Assembly: GCA_021812785.1 (NCBI GenBank)
Contig: JAKAMR010000013.1
Span: 1 to 35,525 of the forward strand
Source: Nitrospirota bacterium
Lineage (GTDB): Bacteria > Nitrospirota > Thermodesulfovibrionia > Thermodesulfovibrionales > JdFR-88
Reading direction: 5' to 3'
Length of the DNA stretch: 35,525 nt
Shown here: piece by piece, positions 9,116 to 17,792 of the stretch
Layout of the letters: each line of letters opens with the position of its first letter
Position numbering within the stretch: the stretch's first letter is position 1
Position numbers and translations under genes: made by a program
The notes under the pieces: generated by a model
Told to the model about the DNA's origin: nothing
The model's database searches: none
The model's input: the letters and a program-made list of their open reading frames with translations, nothing else

Positions 9116-9909
9116 TCTATGAGCGGAAAGGCGACCTTCCCGTGGCAGGCACCGCAATATTCACCGTTGAAGTTATCTGTCATGGACATCTCGTCTCCGC
9201 CTTTTTCTATGCTGAATATTTCAGGATGGCAAAGTTCGCAGCCGCTCCAGTCCATATGCTTCTTATGCGAGAATATGACCTTCGGCATCCCTTTTATTTT
9301 TGGTATTATGGCGTCATCGGAGGGTATGGGGAAATCCGGCCTCCTTGCGGAAACGCCGTTTATGAAATCGATCAGATGGATTTTCCCTTCGGCCTCCGCC
9401 TTTTCCCAATCGATGCCGTTTCCGAATCTTTCTTTGGGGAAACCCGCTGTGAACGAATAGAAATCGTAATCCTGATCCGGTTGTTTGCCATCCGAGTGGC
9501 ATTTGTCGCAGCGTCCTGCCTCTTGGGCCGAAATCCAGCCGCGTGTGGAGCGGGACGGCTCGCATGCCTTGAAGACCGGTTTTCCCCTGAAGAGCATCTT
9601 GCCATTGTGGCAGGTGCCGCAATAAAAACCCTTCTCGTTGTCCCTGGCCGTTATTCCAGTTCCTCCCGCCTTCATGGCAAAGCCCACATCCACGTGGCAG
9701 AGCCTGCAGGTATAGATAGACCGGTGCAGCCAGTGTGGATATACAACAGCGGCCAGCCCGTTGTATTCAGAGTAGTTGTTTATGATAATGGTGCCGTATT
9801 CTTCGGGGAGCGGCCTTCTTTTCTTTATCCCGTCGCCGTGCTGCGCAAACACGGTCCCGGAGGCCAGGAAAAAGACGATCAATGGCAATGGCCATAGCAG
9901 CTTTTTCAT
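9082..9909 (-). CDS. Periplasmic six-heme cytochrome c, paralogue of the adjacent gene
   Basis: This 275-residue protein has a signal peptide cleaved near TVFA|QHG. CxxCH sites are at 68-72, 97-101, 134-138, 224-228, 252-256 and 266-270, giving two triheme units separated by a spacer of about 85 residues. Axial-histidine elements VVYPHWLH and VIFSHKKH introduce the halves. The second half (YCGACHGKVAFPL..CDRCH) is nearly the same as in the neighbouring cytochrome, so the pair arose by gene duplication. An extra cysteine at Cys116 is not in a heme motif. First gene of the operon, transcribed away from the PhoU-like gene across a 123-base gap. No strong ribosome-binding site is evident before ATG 9909. 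Confidence 0.93.
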   Translation of the reverse strand: MKKLLWPLPLIVFFLASGTVFAQHGDGIKKRRPLPEEYGTIIINNYSEYNGLAAVVYPHWLHRSIYTCRLCHVDVGFAMKAGGTGITARDNEKGFYCGTCHNGKMLFRGKPVFKACEPSRSTRGWISAQEAGRCDKCHSDGKQPDQDYDFYSFTAGFPKERFGNGIDWEKAEAEGKIHLIDFINGVSARRPDFPIPSDDAIIPKIKGMPKVIFSHKKHMDWSGCELCHPEIFSIEKGGDEMSMTDNFNGEYCGACHGKVAFPLIECDRCHQSTSQ

Positions 9910-10032
9910 ATTTCAAGGTGAGTATACACCGAAGGGGATGCTGATTCAAGCAAAAAAGTTATATTCGAAAAAAGATTTTCTGCCGGGGCCGCCGCGTCTG
10001 TTATCCTATATTAAAGGGGCGGGAGGCTGATT

Positions 10033-10623
10033 TTGGAGCCCAAAGAGACGGTAAGCGGCATTTACGAGCTGCTCATGAAGGTCATTGATGCGGTAGAGTT
10101 CGAACAGAAAAGCTCGCTCCACTCGCGCACTGTCTTCCTGGATGAGGCGAACCGGATCATCCGCGATGTTCGCAGACGCCAGCCCGGCCTGGTTCTAAAG
10201 CTGCTGGAAACCGGGGAGAAAGACCCCTCATTCCTTAAGTATACCTCCGTTCCGGGACATATCGAGAGGATATGCGAATATATGGAGAATATTAACAGAG
10301 CGCTCAGGGCCTTGTGCACGGAGGGGGTCCGCTTCAGCGACAAGGCGATGGACGAGGTCAATTATCTGTTCGTGGAGCTGAAGGGCATACTCGTGAGCAC
10401 ATCCGGCACTCTTTCGTCCGGAGACCTCGCGCTGGCCGGGCGTGTAAAACAGGCGGAGCTTGTTTTCTCTGAAAGCGCACGGAAGTTTGTGTTGCGCCAC
10501 GGTGAGCGCATCGCGGAAGGGATATGCCTGCCAAGGGCGTCTTCTCTTTATATGGATATACTTGATTCCTTCAGGGCCATCGCCTGGCATTCAAAGGAAA
10601 TTGCCCAGGAACTGCTGGGGTGA
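10033..10623 (+). CDS. PhoU-like helical-bundle protein
   Basis: This 196-residue, fully alpha-helical cytoplasmic protein starts at TTG 10033, six bases after GGGAGG. The C-terminal stretch GERIAEGICLPRASSLYMDILDSFRAIAWHSKEIAQEL matches the pattern of the last helices of PhoU domains (usually ...LFLDLLRDLERIADHAENIA). PhoU proteins modulate phosphate transporters or sodium-phosphate symporters. The acidic metal-cluster motifs of classical PhoU are not obvious, and no pst or phosphate symporter gene is nearby, so the partner is unknown. It diverges from the cytochrome operon and is convergent with the next membrane-protein gene. Confidence 0.6.
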   Translation: MEPKETVSGIYELLMKVIDAVEFEQKSSLHSRTVFLDEANRIIRDVRRRQPGLVLKLLETGEKDPSFLKYTSVPGHIERICEYMENINRALRALCTEGVRFSDKAMDEVNYLFVELKGILVSTSGTLSSGDLALAGRVKQAELVFSESARKFVLRHGERIAEGICLPRASSLYMDILDSFRAIAWHSKEIAQELLG

Positions 10624-10641
10624 ACTCTGAGAGAAGAAGCT

Positions 10642-12483
10642 TTACCCGCCCGCGGGGGAAGGGGAGGCAGCATTCCGGGGATAGTAATTGAAAAGGGTGC
10701 TTATTTTGTCCCTGACCCATGAAGGGTACATAGAGTAAAGCTGCTGCGCCTGCTGCGTGTAACCAAGAGCCTCTAAAGCATCTGCCTTGTTTATAACGAA
10801 AATGGGGTTCCCGCCCGCAAAACCAAGTATATTTTCAACCTCTACTATCTCTTTTAAAACATCTTTTTTATCCATCCCGTATTTCTGGATGATGTCCCGG
10901 TTCCCGCTGGCATTTCTTACGAATACAGCCTGGTTGTTTTTCAGGAAAACGAGTTTCCATTGCGGGTCGTTTATAAGGGAAACCGGAAGCGGCACCACAT
11001 ACCCGGATTCCCTGAAGACCACGGGCACAAGTATGAAATTGATGTGGAAGGCATCGAGGTACCCCTGCCATCCGGGATAGCTTTTTAATATAGAGTCGGC
11101 CACATTGTTTACACTATTGTTCAGTGCCCGGCCGTCAATAAAGACTTTGTATTTGGGGTAAATATCCCATATCAGAAAACCGCCCCATGTATAAAAATTG
11201 TACATCGGCGGAGCAATATTGGTTTTTTTAAGGAATCTGTCGGCGCTTTCCGGGTACCACGGCGAGATCCACTGGTTTGTTATACGCGGCTTCAGTGCCC
11301 ATGACATGGGCCCGGATATATAAGCAGTGCACCATATTGTCGTGATGGTCAGGACAGCCGCAAAGAAGACCGTAACCTTTTTGAAATTCTTCAGCTCCAG
11401 CAGGCTTTTACCGTAATAAAAAGAGAGTACGACAATGGAGAACATCAGCCCCCTGGCGTAATAATTGGCAAAGAAAGAGACGAAAATTACCGTGAAAAGC
11501 TCAGGCAGGTCCATATCTTTTTTCATCCAGTACTTGACCGCAAGAAGGATGAGCAGGAGCGCGGTGAAAGCCCAGTAGAAAAGGAGCCAGTGGTAGTACA
11601 GCTGCTTGTAAAAATAGATAAGGGGCCTGAACTCGAGGACCACGTTCTCAACCCATTGGCCGCCGGTCCGGAGCCCCACGCTGTGCTGTATGTCGGTAAA
11701 GAACCTGCTCGCAAGACCAAACAGATAGTTGTAGCTCAGGGTAAAGCCATTGGGGTTAAGCCCGGAGGCAAGAATGGCCGCTAACGCGCCCCAAAACAGC
11801 AGATAATTGGGTTTTACGGCAGCGCCCCTGAGCCTCTGATAACCCCACTTGGCCGTCTCGCCGAACACATACAGCAGGATTATCACTATACCCACAATGA
11901 ACCCGGCATGGACGTTTGCCCAGAAAGCCATTAAAAAAGCAAGCAGGACCGCGGAAACCCTGTTTTTCCGCCGTATCCCTTCCAGCAGTATTAAGGCAAT
12001 AATGGAAATCAGGAAAGAAATGCCCTGCGGTCTTTCATATGTGTAGAAAAGCATGATGGCGGTAAGCAGCGCGCCGAAGGCGGAGGAGGCAAGGGCCATC
12101 CAGGGCTTTAGGCCTTTTTTTACGAGCCAGACATATATGAAAAACATGGGAAGGACTATGAGGAGGCCGCGGAAAAAGCCGACGCCTTCGTAACCATCAA
12201 GCATATATGCGCTGTAGAACATGACCTGCCCAAGCCATTCGGCTTTCAGTCCCTGTTTTTCATTTTTCGGCAGCGGATTGGGGGACGTGTATGAGAACGG
12301 GTCCGAATTGGGCAGCGATCTGGTTTCCAGCGTGTGCTGCCCCGTTTTAAGGTGCCACCACAGGTCCGGGTCGTTCAAGGCAAAATTGGTGGTTATGCCA
12401 AAGACCCAGGCAAAAAAAAGCAGGGCCAGAATATGCCAGGCCCATTTCCCCATCCTACTGTTTTGTGCGGCCGTAGATGTCAT
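10642..12483 (-). CDS. Large multi-pass membrane protein, GT-C glycosyltransferase-like
   Basis: This 613-residue protein has about ten or more membrane helices and a soluble C-terminal part. Near the N-terminus, NDPDLWWHLKTGQ followed by SDPFSYTSPN and KAEWLGQ fits the acidic first outer loop of GT-C-type, lipid-sugar-dependent transferases, although this subfamily is mostly annotated as hypothetical. The C-terminal region (KVFIDGRALNN, then a fold ending near VFVRNASGN) is typical of the same group. The start at 12483 overlaps manC by 29 bases; ATG 12453, just after the manC stop, is an alternative. Being last in a dpm-manC-this-gene run suggests it uses polyprenyl-phosphate-mannose to mannosylate a protein or glycan outside the membrane. 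Confidence 0.7.
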   Translation of the reverse strand: MTSTAAQNSRMGKWAWHILALLFFAWVFGITTNFALNDPDLWWHLKTGQHTLETRSLPNSDPFSYTSPNPLPKNEKQGLKAEWLGQVMFYSAYMLDGYEGVGFFRGLLIVLPMFFIYVWLVKKGLKPWMALASSAFGALLTAIMLFYTYERPQGISFLISIIALILLEGIRRKNRVSAVLLAFLMAFWANVHAGFIVGIVIILLYVFGETAKWGYQRLRGAAVKPNYLLFWGALAAILASGLNPNGFTLSYNYLFGLASRFFTDIQHSVGLRTGGQWVENVVLEFRPLIYFYKQLYYHWLLFYWAFTALLLILLAVKYWMKKDMDLPELFTVIFVSFFANYYARGLMFSIVVLSFYYGKSLLELKNFKKVTVFFAAVLTITTIWCTAYISGPMSWALKPRITNQWISPWYPESADRFLKKTNIAPPMYNFYTWGGFLIWDIYPKYKVFIDGRALNNSVNNVADSILKSYPGWQGYLDAFHINFILVPVVFRESGYVVPLPVSLINDPQWKLVFLKNNQAVFVRNASGNRDIIQKYGMDKKDVLKEIVEVENILGFAGGNPIFVINKADALEALGYTQQAQQLYSMYPSWVRDKISTLFNYYPRNAASPSPAGG

Positions 12484-13888
12484 CGAACCGTATTATATCA
12501 TCTTCGCCAAGGTGCTCACCACTTTGGATCTCTATTATTTTGAGGGGTATCATCCCCGGGTTTTCAAGCCGGTGTTTCACCGTAGTCGGTATATAGGTGC
12601 TCTCATTTTTGTTTATGTAAAATACCTCCTCGCCTTTTTGCACCTTGGCTATGCCTGAGACCACGATCCAGTGCTCGCTCCTGTGATTGTGCATCTGCAG
12701 GCTCAACCTGGCCTTGGGTTTCAGGCAGATGTGCTTGATCTGGTAGCCCGGCCCCTTTTCGAGGACCGCAAAATGTCCCCAGGGCCTTTCCTCGGTCTTG
12801 GGCAGGAGATATTCCTGTTTGCCGGTTTCCTTTAATTTCTCCACCAGGTTCTTTACTTCCTGCACCCGTTGCCTGGGGCATATGAGCGTTGCATCGGAGG
12901 TGTCCACCACCACCATGTCCCTTAGCCCTATCGATGCGATGAGCCTCCCTGAACTGAAGACTATTGAGCCTTCGGCGTCCATGTTCACTGAATTCCCAAG
13001 CACAACGTTGCCGGCCTGGTCTTTCTTCACTATCTCGCCAAGGGCGCTCCAGCTGCCCACGTCCGACCATCCGAAATCCGACCTTACAACGAAGACCTTC
13101 TTTGATTTCTCCAGTACGCCATAATCTATCGAGTCCGCCTTTATGCGGGAGTAAACGTTTTTCAGCGCCGCGCTCTCCTGGTCCGTGCCCAGCTGTTTTT
13201 CAATCCCTGAGAAGGCCTTGTAAAGGTCCGGCATATATTTTTTCAATTCATTTATCATGGTCTGCGCCTTGAAAACGAAGATGCCGCTGTTCCACAGGTA
13301 GGATTTGTCCTTTAAAAAAACGCGCGCATGCCTGGCGTCCGGCTTTTCGACAAAACTTTCAACCCTGAAGAGGTTTTTCCTGACAGTCTTTCCGGATTTT
13401 ATGTACCCGTAGCCGGTCTCCGGCCTGTCCGGGACGATCCCGAACGTGACCAGGTTGCCTGCCGCCGCCCCCGCAACGGCCTCGCTTATGGCGGCCTCGA
13501 ATGCCGCCAGGCGCGTAATATGATGGTCGGAAGGCAGCACCAGCATCAGGGCATCTTTGTTTTCCTTCCTTATCCTGAACGCGGCGAGGGCTATGGCCGG
13601 GGCCGTGTTCCTGCCTTCGGGCTCCACTATTACGCAGTCCGGAGAGATCGTCTCTTTTGTCTGCCAGCGCACGAGCTCCGACTGGTTGGAGGTGGTTATG
13701 ATCATCATGTTTTCCGGTTGGGCCACACCATGCAGCCGTTCGATAGTGCTTTCAAGAAGGGTTTTCTCGCCGATTATCTTAAGGAACTGCTTGGGAAAGG
13801 TCTCCCTGCTCAGCGGCCAAAACCTTGTCCCCTTTCCTCCCGCCATTATTACGGCATGGAGGTTTTTGTTCGTCCTTCCAGCGGTCAT
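12455..13888 (-). CDS. manC: Mannose-1-phosphate guanylyltransferase / mannose-6-phosphate isomerase
   Basis: This bifunctional type II enzyme makes GDP-mannose. The N-terminal nucleotidyltransferase shows AVIMAGGKGTRFWPLSRETFPKQFL (about 12-36) and VEPEGRNTAPAIALAA. A central left-handed-helix linker precedes a C-terminal cupin isomerase domain with RPWGHFAVLEKG, LSLQMHNHRSEHWIVVSG (metal-binding His and Glu) and TYIPTTVKHRLENPG. Length 477 is normal. The start overlaps the stop of the upstream glycosyltransferase gene by four bases (ATGA), so both are translated from one message. It supplies the GDP-mannose consumed by that upstream enzyme. Confidence 0.96.
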   Translation of the reverse strand: MTAGRTNKNLHAVIMAGGKGTRFWPLSRETFPKQFLKIIGEKTLLESTIERLHGVAQPENMMIITTSNQSELVRWQTKETISPDCVIVEPEGRNTAPAIALAAFRIRKENKDALMLVLPSDHHITRLAAFEAAISEAVAGAAAGNLVTFGIVPDRPETGYGYIKSGKTVRKNLFRVESFVEKPDARHARVFLKDKSYLWNSGIFVFKAQTMINELKKYMPDLYKAFSGIEKQLGTDQESAALKNVYSRIKADSIDYGVLEKSKKVFVVRSDFGWSDVGSWSALGEIVKKDQAGNVVLGNSVNMDAEGSIVFSSGRLIASIGLRDMVVVDTSDATLICPRQRVQEVKNLVEKLKETGKQEYLLPKTEERPWGHFAVLEKGPGYQIKHICLKPKARLSLQMHNHRSEHWIVVSGIAKVQKGEEVFYINKNESTYIPTTVKHRLENPGMIPLKIIEIQSGEHLGEDDIIRFDDIYGRTKQ

Positions 13889-14655
13889 CCTTCCGTTCTC
13901 CTTCCAGATTTTTGGGGGTCCTTTGCGGCAGATCTCGAAAAGGAATTTATCAGCTTTCTCAGTTTAAGTCTCCAGGGCAGCCAGATGGCCTCTCTGACGA
14001 TCCGTTTGCTCATCTTTGACGACCCGCTTGCGCGCTCAGTGAATATTATCGGGACCTCCATTATTTTCAAGCCCGCGCGCGATGCCATATAAGCCATCTC
14101 TATCTGAAAGGCATATCCCTCCGAATGGATATTGCCAAGCTCCATATTCTCAAAGGCCCTCCGGCTGAAGGCCCGGTAGCCGCTCGTTATATCGCTTAGT
14201 TTCATGCCCAATATCGTCGAGGCATAAAAATTTCCGAACTTGGATAGGATGAGCCTTTTAAAGTCCCAACCGACAACGCTGATAGTGTTTCTCATGTACC
14301 TTGAACCTATAACGAGATCGGCCCCTTTCTCTATTTCATCCAGAAACCTGGGCAGGTCAAGAGGGTTGTGGGACATGTCGGAATCCATCTCTATGAAACA
14401 ATCATAGCCCCTGTCCAGCCCCCAGAGAAAGCCCGCCAGGTATGCCGTGCCCAGGCCAAGCTTCCCCGGCCTGTTCATGACGTGCACCCTCCGGCTCTGG
14501 CTGGCCCAGTCACTGGCTATCTGCGCGGTGCCGTCCGGGGAGTTATCGTCTATCACAAGTATATCGGCCACTTCCTGCGTGAGGACCTTTGTAAGCACGA
14601 CCGGGAGGGTATCCTTCTCCATGTAGGTAGGCAGTATCACAAGAACACGGGACAT
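13885..14655 (-). CDS. Polyprenol-phosphate mannosyltransferase (DPM1/Ppm1-like, GT2 family)
   Basis: This 256-residue GT-A enzyme transfers mannose from GDP-mannose to a polyprenyl phosphate at the inner membrane face. Motifs: LPTYMEKDTLP at the N-terminus, VIDDNSPDGTAQIA, the metal-binding EMDSDMSHNP, VIGSRYM, DITSGYRAFSRRAFE and FTERASGSSKMSKRIVREA, all characteristic of dolichol-phosphate mannose synthases. It lacks a C-terminal GtrA-type membrane domain, ending instead in an amphipathic basic tail. The start ATG 14655 opens the dpm-manC-GT-C run. A closely related glucosyltransferase of the same family cannot be excluded, but the adjacent manC strongly favours mannose. Confidence 0.9.
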   Translation of the reverse strand: MSRVLVILPTYMEKDTLPVVLTKVLTQEVADILVIDDNSPDGTAQIASDWASQSRRVHVMNRPGKLGLGTAYLAGFLWGLDRGYDCFIEMDSDMSHNPLDLPRFLDEIEKGADLVIGSRYMRNTISVVGWDFKRLILSKFGNFYASTILGMKLSDITSGYRAFSRRAFENMELGNIHSEGYAFQIEMAYMASRAGLKIMEVPIIFTERASGSSKMSKRIVREAIWLPWRLKLRKLINSFSRSAAKDPQKSGRRTEG

Positions 14656-14767
14656 AAAGTTAATTATAATCCAACTGCACTAAAAACTGTGGCTTTGGCC
14701 TGTAGCCCAGTTGTCTTGGGAATTTTTCTTGCGGGCTTTCCCTGACCGGGCATATCCGTGGGGTATG

Positions 14768-16336
14768 TTATTTCTTTTTTTGCCCGGCAGAGGTCATGGC
14801 CCATTCGATGATGGACTGTTCCAGTGCCTCCATGGTGGCCGTCTCCGGCATTATATCCACGGAGAGGCCGGCCTCTTTCACTTTTTTTGCGGTCACCGGC
14901 CCTATTGCGGCTATCGCGATGCCTTCAAGCAGGTCCTTTGCCTCATTCCCCAGCATCTCCATGAAATTTGTGAAAGTTGCTCCGCTTGTGAAAGTGGCGA
15001 CGGTGATCCTGCCTTCCTTCATGAAACGTTTTAGTCTCTTGCCGCTGGCCTCCGGCCTCACCGCCCGGTATACCGGGGGCACGTCTATATGGCCGCCCAT
15101 CTCCCTGACTTTTTCAGGAAAGACCTCCCGCGCTTCCTGGGCGCGGGGAAGGAGAAAACGCATGCCCTCAAGTTTTTTCCCGCTTTCCTCAGGAGCGTCT
15201 TTCAACCCGGCGAATGATCTTATGAGGCCCTCCGCCCTGAACTCCTCCGGCACCATGTCCACCTTCAGGCAGAAACCCTTAACCGCCTCCGCCGTCTTGG
15301 GGCCCACTGCGCATATTTTTGCGCCGCCCAGGCAGCGGATGTCCATTCCAAGCTCCCGAAGCCGTTCAAAGAAGAATTTTACCCCCTTTGCGCTTGTGAA
15401 AACGATCCAGTCATAGGAGTTGGCCTTGCCGAGCGCTTCATCAAGGGGCTGCCAGGTTTCGGGCGGGACGATCTCAAAGGTGGGGAACTCCATGACCTCC
15501 GCCCCCATGTCCTCAAGCATCTCGAACCCGGAGCTATGCTCCCTGGTAAGGAGAATCCGCTGGCCGAAGAGCGGCTTTTGCTCATACCACCTGAGTTTTT
15601 CCCTGAGCTTTACAACCTCACCTATCACCATTACCGCCGGGGGCTTGATCTGGTTTTCCTTCATCACCCCGGCGATCTCGCCCAGGGTGCTTACAATGGT
15701 CCTTTGCTCCGGCCTTGTGCCCCACCTTATGACGGCAACAGGGGTTTCCGGGGGTTTTCCGTTTGCCATAAGCTTGCCGGTGAGCACATCCACGTTCTTG
15801 ACGGCCATGAGGAAGACCAGCGTCCCTACGCCCGTGGCCAGTTTTTCCCAGGCTATGGCTGAACCCTCTTTTGTGATGTCCTCATAACCGGGTATCACAG
15901 CGAACGAGGAGGATATCTTTCTGTGCGTAAGCGGTATGCCCGCGTAAGCCGGAGCGGCAACGGATGAGCTCACACCGGGCACTACTTCGAACTCAAGCCC
16001 CTCGTCCACAAGGGCGCAGGCCTCCTCTCCGCCCCGCCCGAAGACGAACGGATCTCCTCCCTTAAGCCTGCATACGGTCTTTCCGCTTTTGGCCCTGTCC
16101 ACGAGCAAGGCGTTAATGTCTTCCTGGCTCATCGTGTGATGGCCTCCGCGCTTGCCCGCGTAGATGAACTCCGCGTCCTTCTTTATGTAATTGAGCACCT
16201 GGGCATTCAGGTGGTAATCGTAGACTACGACGTCAGCCTTCCTGAGGCACTTCAGCCCCCGTATGGTCATAAGACCGATGTCCCCGGGGCCCGCTCCCAC
16301 CAGAAATACTTTTCCTTTTTTGTCTTTTTTATCCAT
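14768..16336 (-). CDS. cobA-hemD: Fused uroporphyrinogen-III C-methyltransferase and uroporphyrinogen-III synthase
   Basis: The N-terminal half is a SAM-dependent SUMT: KVFLVGAGPGDIGLMTIRG, DVVVYD, KRGGHHTMSQEDIN, RLKGGDPFVFGRGGEEA, EVVPGVSSSVAAPAYAGIPLTHR. After about residue 255 comes HemD (GQRILLTREHSSGFEMLEDMGAEV, WIVFTSAKGVKFFFE, ICAVGPKTAEA, TFTSGATFTNF, IAAIGPVTAKKV). One protein therefore cyclises hydroxymethylbilane and then dimethylates uroporphyrinogen III to precorrin-2, the branch point for siroheme, heme d1, cobalamin and alternative heme pathways. The frame extends to 16411, but ATG 16336 (or 16342) starts at conserved sequence; the upstream residues are a poor hydrophobic run. 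It lies downstream of tyrS on the same strand and supplies tetrapyrrole in an organism rich in hemes. Confidence 0.94.
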   Translation of the reverse strand: MDKKDKKGKVFLVGAGPGDIGLMTIRGLKCLRKADVVVYDYHLNAQVLNYIKKDAEFIYAGKRGGHHTMSQEDINALLVDRAKSGKTVCRLKGGDPFVFGRGGEEACALVDEGLEFEVVPGVSSSVAAPAYAGIPLTHRKISSSFAVIPGYEDITKEGSAIAWEKLATGVGTLVFLMAVKNVDVLTGKLMANGKPPETPVAVIRWGTRPEQRTIVSTLGEIAGVMKENQIKPPAVMVIGEVVKLREKLRWYEQKPLFGQRILLTREHSSGFEMLEDMGAEVMEFPTFEIVPPETWQPLDEALGKANSYDWIVFTSAKGVKFFFERLRELGMDIRCLGGAKICAVGPKTAEAVKGFCLKVDMVPEEFRAEGLIRSFAGLKDAPEESGKKLEGMRFLLPRAQEAREVFPEKVREMGGHIDVPPVYRAVRPEASGKRLKRFMKEGRITVATFTSGATFTNFMEMLGNEAKDLLEGIAIAAIGPVTAKKVKEAGLSVDIMPETATMEALEQSIIEWAMTSAGQKKK

Positions 16337-16432
16337 GACCATTGATTTTAACATGTAAGCGGGCCTCATGAGAAAAACAAACAAAAACACATGCGGAGGC
16401 GCCCGGAACATTTTTTTGGTGAAACTAAAAGG

Positions 16433-17638
16433 TCAAACCGGCTCTATCTTTAAAAAGCGCCTCTTGCCGACGGCGATCAGGTAACTGCCCTTCGGGAGTT
16501 TTAATTCAACGTCTGAAACTTTTACTTTTTCCCCATCTATTTTCACGCCGCCCTGTTCAATGAGCCTGCGGGCCTCAGAGACGCTTTGGGCCAGCCCCGA
16601 GAGCCTCAGTATCCTGGGAAGCCACATAAGCTCTTCCTCCCACGCCATTTTAAAGACCGGTATCTCATCCGGGACCTCTTTTTTCCGGAACACCAGTTCG
16701 AACCCTTCTTTTGCCTTCAGGGCTTCATCCTTCCCGTGGTATCTCTCCGTTATCTCAAGGGCAAGGGCCTCTTTTGCCTTCATCGGATGCATCATGCCAT
16801 TGGCTATTTCATTTCTCAGTTTTAAAAGCTCCTCATTCGATATGTGGCTTAAAAGCTCGTAGTAGCGGAGCATAAGCTCGTCCGTTATGGACATTATCTT
16901 GCCGAACATCTCCTGGGGTGGTTCTGTGATCCCAATGTAATTGCCCAGGCTCTTGGACATCTTTTTTGCCCCGTCCAGCCCCTCAAGCAGAGGCATGAGC
17001 ACGATGCTCTGCGGGGCCTGTCCGTATGCCTTCTGCAGTTCCCTGCCCACGATGAGATTGAATTTCTGGTCAGTGCCTCCTAGTTCGATGTCAGCCTTCA
17101 GGTGGACGGAATCGTATCCCTGGATAAGGGGATAGAGAAACTCATGTATGCCGATAGGGGTCTGGCCCTGGAAGCGCTGCTTGAAATCCTCGCGCTCAAG
17201 CATCCTGGCCACGGTGTACTGGCTGGTAAGCCTGATGAACTCCTCCGGCTTAAGGTTGCCGATCCAGTGGGAATTGAACTCCACGCGCGTCTTTTCCGCA
17301 TCCAGGATCCTGAATATCTGCTCTTTGTAAGTAAGGGCGTTTCTGGCGGCGTCCTCGCTGGTAAGCGGCTTTCTGGTCTCGCTCTTGCCGGTGGGGTCGC
17401 CGATCATCCCCGTAAAATCCCCGATAAGGAATATGAGCTCATGGCCAAGGTCCTGCAGCTGCCGCATCTTTTCCATGAGAACGGTGTGGCCTAGATGGAT
17501 GTCCGGGGCGGTGGGGTCAAAGCCCGCTTTCACGCGCAGGGGCACGCCCCGTTCGAGCTTTTTTAAAAGCTCCTCCTGGACGATGATCTCGGACGCGCCT
17601 CTTTTTATTATCTCTAACTGTTTAATGGCTTCAAGCAT
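16433..17638 (-). CDS. tyrS: Tyrosyl-tRNA synthetase
   Basis: This 401-residue class I synthetase charges tRNA(Tyr). The HIGH-type signature reads [13 protein letters not shown] near residue 46. The tyrosine pocket follows in [21 protein letters not shown], the [18 protein letters not shown] segment is diagnostic, and the KMSKS loop is intact ([14 protein letters not shown]). A C-terminal S4 RNA-binding domain starts near residue 340 ([19 protein letters not shown]). The longer linker and sequence style match the TyrS2/TyrZ-like clade rather than the E. coli clade. It starts at ATG 17638 and is divergent from ald across 154 bases. No T-box-like leader was noticed. Confidence 0.97.
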   Translation of the reverse strand: MLEAIKQLEIIKRGASEIIVQEELLKKLERGVPLRVKAGFDPTAPDIHLGHTVLMEKMRQLQDLGHELIFLIGDFTGMIGDPTGKSETRKPLTSEDAARNALTYKEQIFRILDAEKTRVEFNSHWIGNLKPEEFIRLTSQYTVARMLEREDFKQRFQGQTPIGIHEFLYPLIQGYDSVHLKADIELGGTDQKFNLIVGRELQKAYGQAPQSIVLMPLLEGLDGAKKMSKSLGNYIGITEPPQEMFGKIMSITDELMLRYYELLSHISNEELLKLRNEIANGMMHPMKAKEALALEITERYHGKDEALKAKEGFELVFRKKEVPDEIPVFKMAWEEELMWLPRILRLSGLAQSVSEARRLIEQGGVKIDGEKVKVSDVELKLPKGSYLIAVGKRRFLKIEPV

Positions 17639-17757
17639 GGTTTTTGTTTTTTATCTTGTCCGTTATGATATATCCGGCGGGTTATTCGGGTCAATGCCAT
17701 TGGGTCAATTGTTATCGCTGGTAAAAAATTTAATATTTCTTGAAGCGCGGGGCGCTA

Positions 17758-17776
17758 TCTGATATTTTTTATCAGA
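17758..17776 (+). promoter_or_regulatory. Hairpin just upstream of the ald ribosome-binding site
   Basis: The arms TCTGATA (17758-17764) and TATCAGA (17770-17776) are perfectly complementary around a five-T loop and end two bases before the AAGGAG ribosome-binding site (17779-17784). It could be a regulator operator or a short RNA hairpin affecting translation. No known regulator motif was recognised. Confidence 0.4.
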
Positions 17777-17792
17777 ATAAGGAGATGAGCAC

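Noticed and set aside
9031..9897. 288-codon plus-strand frame opposite the cytochromes
   Set aside because: Mirror of the CxxCH-rich minus-strand gene; no signal, motif or ribosome-binding site of its own.
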